A DNA stretch of 64,000 bases from Asterochloris sp. CNOR1. Lineage: Eukaryota > Chlorophyta > Trebouxiophyceae > Trebouxiales > Trebouxiaceae. How positions within the stretch are numbered: position 1 is the first letter of the stretch; each line of letters opens with the position of its first letter. The translations under genes were made by a program, and so were the position numbers. Below, one piece after another: positions 23,230 through 35,288 of the stretch. Under the pieces are notes generated by a model. That model was not told where the DNA came from and made no database searches. It was given only the letters and a program-made list of their open reading frames with translations. The DNA lies in NCBI GenBank assembly GCA_963969365.1, contig OZ017760.1:124001-188000 (forward strand), read 5' to 3'.

Positions 23230-24283
23230 ATGAGTAGGCCAGAATCCGGCAGCCCCTGCAGACCTGAGCAGCAAGGCCAACAGTTGGTGCCTGACGCCTG
23301 GCTCCTGGACGCCGCTCATGCTGCATCTGCCCGTGGAAGCCAAAATGCTGAGGTGAGCTTATCTGGGCGGCTGCCTCAGCTGTTCACGGGGGGCAGTATA
23401 CAGGTTGTTGGCTGTAGCAGTCAGCAGGCCAGGAGCACTGCATGGCCTGCAGCATGCTACGGGGGTGTGCACTATGTGGCCTAATGGGGATTTGATGTTG
23501 CAGTGCACCGATCAGAAGTGATGTTGCAGGTACTACCTCACGGCCCAGCCTGAGCTATTCGGCAAGCTGAGGCACATAACTCTCTCTGTGTTGCATGAAA
23601 CGGAGTCTATGAGGTGCCTGATGGAGCTGCGGCAGGGGGCTCCTGACCTCTGCTCTTTAACGTTGTTGAATGCTGAGAGTCTGTCGGCTGACGTGGTGGC
23701 AGGTTTCCCAACTGGTCTGACACTATTGAAGGCATGGGAGGCGGGAACTGGGCCGATTTCGGGGAAGCCCCCACAATTGAGCACCTTCACCAACCTACAG
23801 GACCTGCAGCTTCATGCGTGCAATCCAAGTCTCCTTCCACCAAGTTTGACATCATTGCAAGCACCAGTGGATATAACACATACAACGACTGCGTTGCACT
23901 TAACAAGACTGACGCACCTCCAGTACCTCCATTTGTGGGAGGGAGACACCGAGGGATAATGCTCCTTGCCGGACCTGCCTTCACTGCGTCGTTTGGATGT
24001 ATGCCTCGATGATGCCAAGCTGTCTGCGGCTGACATGTGGATGCCTGAAGCCTTTGTTCATGATTTGAGATGGCCCATCCTGCCTCAGTTGCCCATCCAA
24101 TACCAGACAGGACTGGTCACACTGGATATTCATGATGTGGGGGGCCACATGCAGAACGTGTTTTCTCCTGTCCACGCCCTCAAATCTCTCTCTGTTAGGA
24201 GCTTTTGGCTATCCCATGAGAATCCATGTGTGTGTGTATATCAAAACATGAATAGCATCGACGTTGATTACCCTGCAGGGTAA
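23230..24283 (+). pseudogene. Leucine-rich-repeat gene, apparently interrupted
   Basis: From an acceptor at about 23531 the plus frame reads ELFGKLRHITLSVLHE, then DLCSLTLLNAESL, FTNLQDLQLHACNPSLLPPS, LTHLQYLHLWEGD, LPSLRRLDVCLDDAKL and ALKSLSVRSFW, a run of irregular leucine-rich repeats of about 23-28 residues. Such LRR proteins without an obvious kinase are abundant in green algae. A TAA at 23957-23959 splits the frame, and the same frame continues LRR coding on the other side down to 24283. Either a small intron is hidden here or this is a recent pseudogene. A possible upstream exon (23230-23351) encodes a polar N-terminal region. Function and partners cannot be told. Confidence 0.5.
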
Positions 24284-25086
24284 CGCAGCTGCGTCTGAGT
24301 CACAGAAGCCGCTTATAATGTTGAAGTCGCTGCATCCCCAGCCCACACTGGACACTGCAGGTTGCAACGTGATCTGGATCACCCCTCACACCCTCTCTGC
24401 TGAACTGCAAAATAAGTTGAATTGAACAAGAGCCAGTTGAATGAGCTGTGCTGGACACATGAGGAAGGGAGTGCAAGATACGCTGCCCACGCCTGCACTA
24501 TGCTGCATCCAGCTGATCAAGCACCTCCTTGATGTCCTCGCTCTCAGGGATTTCTGCCAGATAATGCCCCAACTGCACCTGCCATCTTGAACATGTCCAC
24601 AACCAGCGGTGCCCAGTGTGAAAGTACCATAGCTGAAAGAGCAACATGCCACAAGCACTTTACAGGCCATCAGGAGGCACAGCACTCCAAATGCTCAATG
24701 GCCTGCTTGGGCGTTTAAGAGCTACAGCAGTTGTAAAGCAAGCAACCCCAGGATAGTGACTTCGAGTGGCCCTGCTCTTTAGCAGCAAAAGGAGGCCACC
24801 TGGTAGTGTTCCACTGTCTAGGCAGCCGGGTTGTCATGGGGCGCTGCCAGCTTGTGCACAAATTTCTGGCATTGGCACCCAGCTTGATGTGGTTTGTTGG
24901 GCCTGTCAGCTCATGAACATGTGCATGTGACAGCTGCTGAATCAGGCCTGTCTGCGCATCCAGAGGGCCGTCACCCTAAAGGCTAAGTTGTCTGACTGAG
25001 TCACATAGCCGAGGGACGAGAAGGTCAACAGTTCCCGCCATTCAGCCTTTTGACTCGATCTGCAGCTCTGCATACTGCTGGCAGCC
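24284..25086. other. Stretch with no recognised gene
   Basis: About 800 bp between the LRR-like frame and the next multi-exon gene. It presumably contains that gene's promoter. No named element seen. Confidence 0.4.
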
Positions 25087-28000
25087 ATGCAGCACGGGAC
25101 TCCACGGAAGCAGGTCCCCGCTGGGTTCACATCACCAGAGGCACCCTTCACCCCCTTCCATGAGGGCGCCACCTCCACTGTAAGCTCCAGAGGTGCACAG
25201 AAGCCAAGTACAATGCTGCCCATGTTCTCATTGTGCCCACAACCCTGCTGTTGCAGGCCAGCAAGAGCAAGTATGCTCGCAGCCTGGACTTCACGTCACC
25301 AGCGGGTGAGAATTGTGCTCATGCAGGGCCAGGACACTCTCCCCACCCTATGCCAAGATTGTGCAATGCCTTGTTGCCCGCAACCCTCACGGTGTGCTGT
25401 CATTGGCAGCTGCCATGCAGCCTCAGCAGAAGCCGCACCCTGAGTGAAAAAATGGTGCATCAGGGAAGCAACACAACTGGGCAATGGAGTGGGAGGCAGG
25501 GGCTGCACAGCAGTCCCTGCCCCGGTCATAGGCATGACTCAAAGCGACACCATGCGACCCAGTGCTGCAGGCCAGGACAGCACCAACCCCAGCCACACCA
25601 TGCCGCCTGAGAGCAGGCAGACCAGGCCCCTGAAGGAACCCATTGATGCATCACAAGGTGGCAAAGCTGCTGCAGGCCAGGGCCGCATGAAGGGCAAGCG
25701 CATTCAACCGCAGAAAGCAAGCAGGCTGGCTGCCTCCAGCAGCAAAACAAGCCTCTCAACCCCACCACACTGCTGCAGGTCAGGGCCGCGTGAAGCTCAA
25801 GCGCACAACGCCTGCCAAGAGCAAGGAGGCAGGCTCTCTGTTGGACACTCTGGAGGCGAACTTAGAGCCTGGCAGCATCCCTGAGCAGGCTGAGTGCGTC
25901 TTGATTGACAACACAGCCGAGCCAGATGCTGAGCTGGACAGGTAGGTTCTATCTGCCTGAGACTGTGGCCTAGGGGTGTAGGCAGGTGGCATGGTGCAAG
26001 TTGGGAACTGAGTGCGCAGAAGGAGTCTTTGCAAGTCAGTGACCTGGGACACTTGCATCCCGGCTGGACACGGTGGAGGCGTGCTTAGAGCCTGGCAGCA
26101 TTCCAGCCTGAGCAGGCTAAGAGCGCCTTAAATTGACAAAACAGTTGAGCCAGATGCTGAGCTGGGCAGGTGGGTTCCGTGTGCCTGCGTGAGACTGTGA
26201 CCTAGGGGTGAGCGTGGGGGAGGCCGCACGGGGAGAGTCAAAAGCTGATTTGGGTGATGGACAGGAGTTGTCTGTTTGGGGAGTTGAACCAGTTGTGTCC
26301 CGTGACACATGCATCCCTGCTGGGCATTTCGGAGGCAGCCCCGAAGCCTAGCATCATCCCTGAGTAGGCTGAGGGCGCTATCAGGAGTGCTGCTGAGGTC
26401 GATGCTGAGCTGGTCAATTGAAATCTCTTTGCCTGGGAATGTGACCTTGGGCGTGGGACTACGCAGGTGCTGATGGGTGCACAGGCATCGCCACAGCCTG
26501 CTGCCAAAGTCCTGCATATTGCCTGCCACTCAGCTTGAGCATGCTGCCTCTGCTTGCTGCCTGCACTGCACCGTCAAGGTACCACCGCCACTGCAGGGCC
26601 TGCCATGGGCCTGGGCGGCTCTCCCATGGCTGCTGCAGACATGCTTGGTGCCAGCATGGCTCAGTCTTCATACAGCTTGAAGAAGCTGCGCACTGTTGTA
26701 AACAAGTGGCCTGCTGACGCTGCCTGCTACCTTCGCTGCAGCGCCAACACCCCCTCGCCGCTGCTACGCTCTGCCAAGCGTCTGCGGGGCTCCCCCTCGG
26801 TGGCTCCCACACCCACTGCGGCTGAGCGCTCTGTGCCAAACGCCAGGAGCCCCTTGCAGAGCGTGATGCTGGAGAGGCTGCTGGAGGGTGGTGAAGAGGC
26901 TCTGTCAAGGTGAGAAGGGTGTCTGCGCTCAACCTGCTGTCAAGTATTGAAGCTGGCTCGTGTGCATTGCGCAAGTCTGGCAGCATTCTCATGGATGCTG
27001 GCAGGCACAATTCTGTCAAGGGCAGAGGCTTGTAGGTCAGAGGAGGCCAGCAATGTGCTTGATGGGCGTGTATGAGGAATGCAGGAACCCTGTGCAGAGC
27101 TTGATGCTGCAGGATTGCCGGACGTCGATGAGTAGGCTTGGGCTACCTGCCTGATCTGGTGCTGACTTGAAATATCAAGCAGAGGAGCAGGGCAGTGGGC
27201 AGCAGCAGTGTTCCAAGGTGACACCAGAGTTGCAAATGATGGGCATGAGTACATATACCAAGACCATGCTGCAGAGCATGTACCTCGAGGCATCGCCGGG
27301 GTTTGCATGCGGCTCTGTGAGGGTCAGAAGTAGGGCTCTGGGGGGGCCATACAGGAGTTAGCGGGATGCAGGCAGAAGGTAAGGCCCAACACAGGGAGCA
27401 GTACCTGGGAAAGGACGGCCAAAATGTGCATCAAGGAGACTCCCAGCTGGCAGCAGCCTCCCTGCAGAGCATTCTGAAGGGGTCCACAGGCACTGTACCT
27501 GGCATGGTTGGTGGACTCGCGCTGTGCTCGACACGTCACAAGACAGCCTCAGGTGCACTGTTGCAGGTGGAAATCAAGCTGACCCTGCCACCAAGCACTT
27601 CAGCAAGCCTTCCACATATTTGACCGTGTAGGGTACCGCCGGTATGCAGAGGGCTCTGAGAGCTGAGAATGGCAGGGCGTGGGAGGCATGAGCTGTTCCA
27701 CCCTGTGCAGGGGACTGGCACAGTCGGACGCTGCCAGCGCTGGAGGGGAGAAGTGGACGCTGCTGGGGCGCCTCATGGAGGCGCAGCGGGCACATCTCGC
27801 ATCTGCTCCGGTGACATGCCGAATACTGCTGGCTGCCTGCAGCAGTGTGCATGCACAAGCTGGCAAGCACTGTCAGCAGCCTGAGCTGGCGCCACTACAG
27901 AAGTGCGGCTGATCTTCTAGAAAAGCTGAGCATGGGCATTGTGGCACTGTGTGGTCTTGCAATGCCGCTTGCAGGGGTCTATTTGCTCTGCACAGCTGTT

Positions 28001-29007
28001 TGACAAGATTTGGCCAAGGTAACACTGGCTGCAGGCAGGGGCCTCTCGAAGACACAAGGTCGAGCCTACCTGGCTGCATGCCGTTAGCAGCTTGCTGCAG
28101 GCGGCTGCGGCCTGCTGTACTAGTCTTCCGATACCTGGCTGCAGCATGCTATTTAAATCAGTTGCTGCAGGCAGCACCAGCAGCACACCTGGTCATTGCT
28201 GTACAAGCTGTCTGTGTGCTCCCTTATCGGCCCTGGCTGCTCGCTGAAGCAGCATGCTGCAGTGTGTAGGCACCAGCATACCCTGACCATACAGAAGAGG
28301 ACAGGCTTCTCAACATTTGGCTGCATCCCCTGCTGAGGCAGCACGCTGAATGCTGCAGGCCGCAGCATCCCTGAGCATTGCTGATGAGGACAGTGACCTT
28401 GAGGAGGATGACTGCGAGAACGAAGTGGCCCCGGTGTCGGGTGCCCGTGCCCTCACAGACCGGCTGGCGGCAGGGGAGCTGGGTGTGCAAGCTGGTGAGT
28501 CAGGGTTGGTAGTGGCCCTCAACGGACCCAGAGTGAGCCCTCACAGACAGATGAGCAGCAGATGTTCTGGCCAAGCAACCTGGTGGGTGGCAGCATCTGT
28601 TGGTACGTCGGCAGCCACTGAGCCATGGAGCATGCACCACTGTGTGCAACAGGGAATGCTTGCACTGATGCTTCGTCAGCACGTTGGCAAGGACGTTGCC
28701 AGCTTTTGCGGCGGTGCATGCAATGTGCCTCGGCAGAGAACGGCAGCAGATCAGGCAGGTCTGAATCATGGGGGAGGTCACTGCCCTTCAGCCCAAAAAA
28801 GGGTTCTCAACTGCAGGCGAGGCTTTGCCGGACGAGGGCATTGAGGCGCTGGTGCTGAGGAGCCAAGGCCCAGTCAACTTTGGGGACCTCTGTGCTTTGG
28901 GCATGCGTGTGGAGGCCCGCAAAAAGTCTGGCCCTGACAGTCTGCTGAGCCAATTGGCCAGCCAGCTCATGCAAGAGAGCGACAACAGCCGTGACAGTGA
29001 GTTGTGA
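25087..29007 (+). CDS. Unrecognised S/T-P-rich, probably nuclear protein, 7 exons, 299 aa
   Basis: Exons 25087-25179, 25257-25305, 25779-25941, 26742-26909, 27711-27810, 28359-28494 and 28817-29007 join in phase to 300 codons. I do not recognise the family. The N-terminal two thirds is low-complexity with repeated Ser/Thr-Pro sites next to basic residues (HGTPRK, FTSPEAPFTPF, LDFTSP, TPSPLLRSAKR, ARSPLQ), the pattern of CDK/MAPK substrates in cell-cycle or chromatin factors. Helical pieces follow: WTLLGRLMEAQRAHL, an acidic DEDSDLEEDDCENE, and NFGDLCALGMRVEARKKSG. The 3' end is uncertain, because a strong donor (AGTGAGT) overlaps the stop codon at 29005-29007 and an in-phase exon could follow at 29110. 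Start chosen as the first ATG in GCCATGC context. Intron content is dominated by decayed exon copies. Confidence 0.6.
25561..25777 (+). repeat. Decayed copies of exon 3 start in the S/T-P gene
   Basis: TGCTGCAG plus GTCAGGGCCGCGTGAAG (functional, 25779) is repeated after CTGCAG at 25675 (GCCAGGGCCGCATGAAG) and at 25570 (GCCAGGACAGC). Spacings are 103 and 105 bp. Confidence 0.85.
26050..26430 (+). repeat. Two decayed copies of exon 3 end and donor in the S/T-P gene
   Basis: The exon part CTTAGAGCCTGGCAGCAT through GCCAGATGCTGAGCTGG and the following donor region recur at about 26088-26200, and again more diverged at 26345-26460. The copies include the start of the intron (GACTGTG-CCTAGGGGTG). 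Exon 3 therefore has start copies upstream and end copies downstream. Confidence 0.85.
28090..28357 (+). repeat. Decayed copies of exon 6 start in the S/T-P gene
   Basis: GCTGCAGGC plus a GC-rich exon-like stretch recurs after CAG at 28100 and 28170, ahead of the functional acceptor at 28358. Weaker than the exon 3 arrays. Confidence 0.5.
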
Positions 29008-30907
29008 GCAGCATCTGAGGTCTGACGCCCTGTAGCGTGTTGCTTGGCCGGCAGACCGACTGGGGATGATAGTGTTTGCTGCAAGGGCCGCAATCAAGTG
29101 ACCCTAGCAGGTTGCAACTCTGCCAGCCGAGACTGTCCCGGTGCCCCTGGCATCCCGCTTGGTCTTGTGGTGACCAAGGTGCTCCGAGAGGGTAAGACAG
29201 CATGGAGCCATGGGGCCACGTCAGACGCCGAGGTTGGCACCCTCTGTGGCATCTGTGCAGTGTGTGAAGCTCCGCCCAGGCTTGCACACAAGTTTAGCAT
29301 GAATACGACTGAACTATTCATTGAAAAGCAATGGCAGCCCCAGTTTGCATCTGCAGAGGGGAATGACTTCGTGGGCCCCAACAGTAGCGCTGGAGCTCTG
29401 ACCATGCAGCAAAAGGTGCAGCTGTCTGGTGGCACAAGGACTGCTCGCCAGACTGGTGGGCCCCTGGGCGCCCTCACTGAGCTGAGCATGGCAGCTGTCA
29501 GGGTGAGAGTGCAGCTTGTGCTCATGATCTTGCAGTGGCCCTGCTGAGCTTGAGCAACAACTTGCGCTTTGACATGCAGGCTTCTGGAAGTCTGCTTGAA
29601 GCCTTGTGGAGCAGATTGCTGGCAATGTAGCTTGCCAATGGCCGTTGAACTTGACAGTTCCTCGCAAACATTTTTTCCTGACGAACTCTGAGATGGTCTT
29701 GTATGTCTCTGGAATGTCATGGTGTAATGCTGCACGATATCACACATGTGCCAAACAACTGAGGCATGCCTTCTGCTTGTGAAAATGGGTGCATGGCCAT
29801 CTCTCTGTGTACCGCATTGATAAAGAGGAAGCTGCCGCCATGCCCTTCAGCAGGCAGGCACCAATCCTCATCATGAGCGTGTTGGCTTCAAGTGGTACGC
29901 GCAACAGCTTTCCCAAACAAATGACCCACCACCTAGTGCAGGAACCTCGCCTGCTGCAAGATGCAAGCACCTCATGTATACATTTCTTGACGCAACAGTG
30001 CACACCAGGGTCATCTTGATTTGAGGTGCTCAAGATGACCTTGGACTGCAGTAAAACGGCGCAATGTCACTTTGTGCGAATCTAGACAAACAGCTCTGCA
30101 TGAGTGCATGAATCGCACCAGAGGCGCTGATGCCAAGCATTGTTGGCACAGTGCCGCATGGGACCTATGCAACAAGCTGGCCTAGCTTTCTTGAGATGTT
30201 GCCTCTGCTCCTCTCATGGGAGACAAAGAGCGGCAAACCAAACTGCACGGCTGCACTTCTGCAGGTGTCTGGGCCCTGCAGAATTTACTTGGCTGCCTTT
30301 GCCAGAGCATTCTGAGCTGAATCTGTTCACCGTCACTCGCCAGGTGACAGCTTGAGTCTGTAAGTGTCAGTTCCTGCAGACACTGCAGGATGCCGACAAC
30401 ACTGTTGCAGATCAATACTACAACATGCATAGTTTTCCAAACCTGGGAGCGCCTCAAGACCACTGGACGCCCTGTCTCATTGCGCTGAGTATGTCAGCAC
30501 TTTGGATGAGCGAGTAGCGTTTGCTGACTACAGCAAGTAGGCACTGCCAGGAAAGAGTGCCTAATGCAGACGCACCTGTGACTTGCAAGCCTTTAGAGGC
30601 CAGAGTGCTGCAGTCCTTTTGGACTAGAGTGCCCAGCACTGCCTGCGCCCACACAGCCGGGTAATCCACCTGATGAGTGCCTACATTAGCCATCGGACCC
30701 TGCTGTGCAAGGGCCTCGGATGCTGCAGCAATGCTTGGGACCACACTGAAGCATGGGCCTGTCTCCAGCAGTAGTGCAGGCTGCAGCCAACACTTCTTCA
30801 GTACCAGACTGAGAACAAAAGGCAGGCTTCTTGTAGGGCATGCAGCGCAAGCCAAGCTGGCTGCAATTCAGCAGGCACCTCAGTGTGGTCCTCCAAGGGG
30901 GTGTGGT
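29008..30907. other. Nearly 2 kb with no recognised gene
   Basis: Open frames exist on both strands (for example 29094-29747 minus, 29044-29547 plus) but none shows family signatures. A possible extra 3' exon of the upstream gene could start at 29110. Confidence 0.4.
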
Positions 30908-30924
30908 GGTGTTGAGACAACACC
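30908..30924 (-). terminator. Histone 3' stem-loop of H4
   Basis: On the minus strand the sequence is GGTGTTG-TCT-CAACACC, a 7-bp stem with a 3-nt loop, 38 nt after the H4 stop. Histone mRNAs of green algae end at such a palindrome rather than in poly(A). Confidence 0.85.
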
Positions 30925-30962
30925 AGATTTTTGGTTGTGTTGTTGTGGGGACACCTGCACAC

Positions 30963-32192
<1,230 letters not shown>

Positions 32193-32225
32193 GCAGTTGG
32201 TCTCCACAAAACCCACAAAAAAAAT

Positions 32226-32242
32226 GGTGTTGTTTCAACACC
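32226..32242 (+). terminator. Histone 3' stem-loop of H3
   Basis: GGTGTTG-TTT-CAACACC, 33 nt after the stop, preceded by a run of A and followed by ACCAC, the same arrangement as at H2A. Confidence 0.9.
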
Positions 32243-33255
32243 ACCACTCCTTCTCCTGGAACGCATTCGATTTGTGGCAGGAAGTGTGACTGCCTAGCAT
32301 GATGCCAGCTGTCAGCATCAGAGGATCATTGTACAGTCAGTGTTACATGTGCTTTGAGAACACGCTCTGCCTGACCTGGGCTGATTGTAAGGCGTGCAGC
32401 TGTGCAAAGCTGCAGTGTGGTCAGGTGCATGACAGTGCAGACTTGCTGAAAGGCAAAGGCAGTTTGGTGTATGGAGCATGAATGCGCTGCCCGTTTATAT
32501 TGTCTAGCAAGGCCAGTTCTTGGCTCATAAAGGGCCACAGCACTGGCAGCCACTCTGCATGGCAGCCTTGGCTGCAGCTTGACAACCAGTCAGACCGCGC
32601 CATGTTGCTCCAGGACATTGAGAGTTGCTACATATTGAGAGCACGCAGCCATCAGGCTCAGCAGCGCATTTCACAGCTGCCTGTCCCAGCACAAGGCAAC
32701 GCACTGCAGGCATCAGTGCCAGAACACTCTCACATTGCGCCAAGCCAGGCACAGTGCAGCTGAGCGCCATTGTATCAGCCAGCAGGTCAGCTGGTTCCAT
32801 TGAACAGCTGCAGTTCATTCTGCCTTGCACAAACAGGCTTCCCTGCTGCTGCACAATATGGTGCCTACAGAAGATGACAATGCCATTGAGCTTTGCAGCC
32901 CAAGACAGCTGGTGGTAGCTGGATAAAAGGCACATGGCTAGCAAATTGAGCAGGAAGACCAGCTACGGACGGGTTCCTGCAAAATCAGTGTCTCTGCTGC
33001 TGCCGAGCTTGTTGCGTGCTACAAGGGCTTCTATTGAGTGCAGGCAGCCATGAGATCATTCGGTTGCCTTATAGATATCAGCTTGCTGCCTAAACTGTCA
33101 AGCAAAGCTGCTAAGCAACACCTGTTCAGCAAACACATGAGCACCGCCGGTCTCAAATGCTGCTCAGGCAGGGCAAGCTGGCACAAGGGTCAGATTGTGG
33201 TGGCTGCACATAGTTCTGCACAGTGCAAGCTGCTGCATTCCAGCTGAAGAAGGGT
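32243..33255. other. Intergenic stretch between convergent H3 and H2B 3' ends
   Basis: About 1 kb with no recognised gene, promoter or repeat. Short open frames on both strands have no supporting features. Confidence 0.5.
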
Positions 33256-33272
33256 GGTGTTGAAACAACACC
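33256..33272 (-). terminator. Histone 3' stem-loop of H2B
   Basis: Minus strand GGTGTTG-TTT-CAACACC, 36 nt after the H2B stop, identical to the H3 and H2A loops and preceded by an A-run. Confidence 0.9.
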
Positions 33273-33308
33273 ATTTTTTGGGATTTGAGTGGAGTTCCCC
33301 AGCTGCGC

Positions 33309-33811
33309 TCAGGCAGAGGTGAACTTGGTGACAGCCTTGGTACCCTCAGAGACAGCATGCTTGGCCAGCTCCCCAGGCAGGATGAGCCTGACTGCAGTCT
33401 GGATCTCGCGGCTGGTCACTGTGGGCTTCTTGTTGTACCGGGCCAGGGTGGCTGTCTCAGTGGCAATCTTGTCAAAGATGTCAGCGATGAAGCTGTTGAG
33501 GATGCTCATGGCCTTGGAGCTGATGCCGGTGTCAGGGTGGACCTGCTTGAGCACCTGCATGGGGACTTTGAAAGAGTCAGCAGTGCTGCTTGGCTTGAAA
33601 GCTGCCATGAAGACATGGCCATGGCTGGCTGGCAGAGCACAGAGCACACCAAGTGCTCTTGCATGGCAGCATGAGACCCCACCTTGTAGATGTAGATCTT
33701 GTAGCTCTCCACTGCCTTCCTGGAGACCTTCTTCTTCTTGTCACCAGCACTGGCTCCGGTCTTTTTGACCACCTTCTTGGCGGGCTTCTTCTCGCCGGAC
33801 TTGGGAGCCAT
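33309..33811 (-). CDS. H2B: Histone H2B, 124 aa, one intron
   Basis: Exon 1 is 33811-33683 (43 codons) and exon 2 is 33554-33309. The Lys-rich N-terminal tail ([17 protein letters not shown]) is followed by [38 protein letters not shown] and the C-terminal helix ending [16 protein letters not shown], with the Lys that is ubiquitinated in other eukaryotes (AVTKFTSA). The intron falls exactly at YIYK/VLKQ. Transcribed away from H2A. Confidence 0.98.
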
Positions 33812-34050
33812 GGCAGCTGTGCTGAGCGAGCAGTGAGTGCTTGGATGCTTTGTGAGCGGCAGAGAGCGTTGTGAGAAATTGTAGGCGTGCCCCGTGACAC
33901 CACCAACCAGGTTAGGGGCCGGACCCTAGATTGTAGGGTCGCCTTCCTACCCTAGGGTGACAGGCTTGCCAGCGCTTGCTGCATCTCCACAATTCTCTTG
34001 ATTTGGGACAGCGTCTTCCTACTACCAAGCACTCATCAAACTTCAGCAAT
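33812..34050. promoter_or_regulatory. Bidirectional H2B/H2A promoter
   Basis: 239 bp between the two start codons. It contains a cluster of CCCTA/TAGGG inverted motifs at about 33924-33958 (GACCCTAGATTGTAGGGTC and the palindromic ACCCTAGGGT), possible binding sites for a telobox-type factor such as those that act on plant histone and ribosomal protein genes. Confidence 0.5.
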
Positions 34051-34611
34051 ATGTCTGGCAAGGGCAGAGGCAAGACTGCTGGCAAGAAGGCTGTCAGCCG
34101 GTCAACCAAGGCTGGCCTGCAGTTCCCTGTGGGTCGCATTGCCCGTTACTTAAAGAAGGGCAAGTACGCCACCAGGATTGGCGCTGGAGCACCAGTGTAC
34201 CTGGTGAGCTGCGGGGTGCTTGTTAATGGTGGACTGCATCACTGAGGTTGTGCAGCTTTAATGAATGGCAGTCAGCCACTATGCACTCTATTGCATGACC
34301 GTGCAGCAGCAAGCAGACATGTGTTGAAGCTACAGCATCTTGTGCTCATGCGCTCCCCTGCCACCCTGCAGGCTGCTGTGCTAGAGTACCTGGCAGCCGA
34401 GGTGCTGGAGTTGGCAGGCAATGCTGCACGCGACAACAAGAAGACCCGCATTGTGCCCCGCCACATCCAGCTGGCTGTGCGCAATGACGAGGAGCTGAGC
34501 AAGCTGCTGGGTGGTGTCACCATCGCCTCCGGTGGTGTGCTGCCAAACATCCATGGTGTCCTGCTGCCCAAGAAGACCGGCAAGAAGGACGCTGCTGAGG
34601 AGGCAGAGTAA
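34051..34611 (+). CDS. H2A: Histone H2A, 130 aa, one intron
   Basis: Exon 1 is 34051-34203 (51 codons) and exon 2 is 34372-34611. [20 protein letters not shown] leads into the fold ([19 protein letters not shown], then [20 protein letters not shown]). The C-terminus is [14 protein letters not shown] with no SQ(E/D) motif, so it is replication-type H2A and not H2A.X. Splicing occurs at VYL/AAVLE. Confidence 0.98.
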
Positions 34612-34640
34612 GCAAGAACACCAATCACCCAAAAAAAAAT

Positions 34641-34657
34641 GGTGTTGTTTCAACACC
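34641..34657 (+). terminator. Histone 3' stem-loop of H2A
   Basis: GGTGTTG-TTT-CAACACC, 29 nt after the stop, preceded by nine A and a T. Confidence 0.9.
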
Positions 34658-35288
34658 ACCATGACACACGGAACAGTGCCTAGGGCTGTATATGCTTCAC
34701 CATTGAGGCATGCAAGAACCATATCGAATGTGCGTAAGCCCAACAACATCAGAGCCACCAATCTGCTTGCCTGTGCGATGGGCAGACTCTGTTCAGCTGA
34801 TGAAGAGCATTCAGGAGCAGTGGACTTGGTCTGTCATCTAAGGCACACACCAGGGTACATGCCACCGCTGCCATTGCCCTGCCTCTTTATTGTCCAGGAA
34901 TGGCAGTGACTGGCAGGGTTCAGCAGTGAATCCAAGTCTAGGCCTGGCGCAGTCTGCTCACACTACACTCAATGAGGGGATGAAATGTCATGACTGACTG
35001 CAACCAACTTTGTATTCCTGCACAAATGTGGTGCAAGACATCCAATACACAGAGAAGTGTAAAGCAATCAGTCGTACTCCGCGGCAAGCACATCATCTAT
35101 GCTGCTGGCACTCCAGGTTGTTATTGCCGGAGCCTGGCGGGCATTGCCATTTGCGGGCCGCTGAACTGGCAGCGACGGTCTTTGAGCTGGCTTCTGCTGG
35201 GTCCCATACCTCTCCTGTGACCCGACCAGAGCTGCTGCAGGAACTCCTTTCAACCCTCCACCTGCAAATGGTCGGGGTGTGGGTGATG
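34658..35288. other. Intergenic stretch between convergent H2A and PUS1 3' ends
   Basis: About 630 bp. It must hold the 3' UTR of the minus-strand PUS1 gene. No gene recognised. Confidence 0.5.

Noticed and set aside
29094-29747. 217-codon minus-strand open frame in the gap before the histones
   Set aside because: No start context, splice partner or family signature; low complexity and probably chance in GC-rich DNA.
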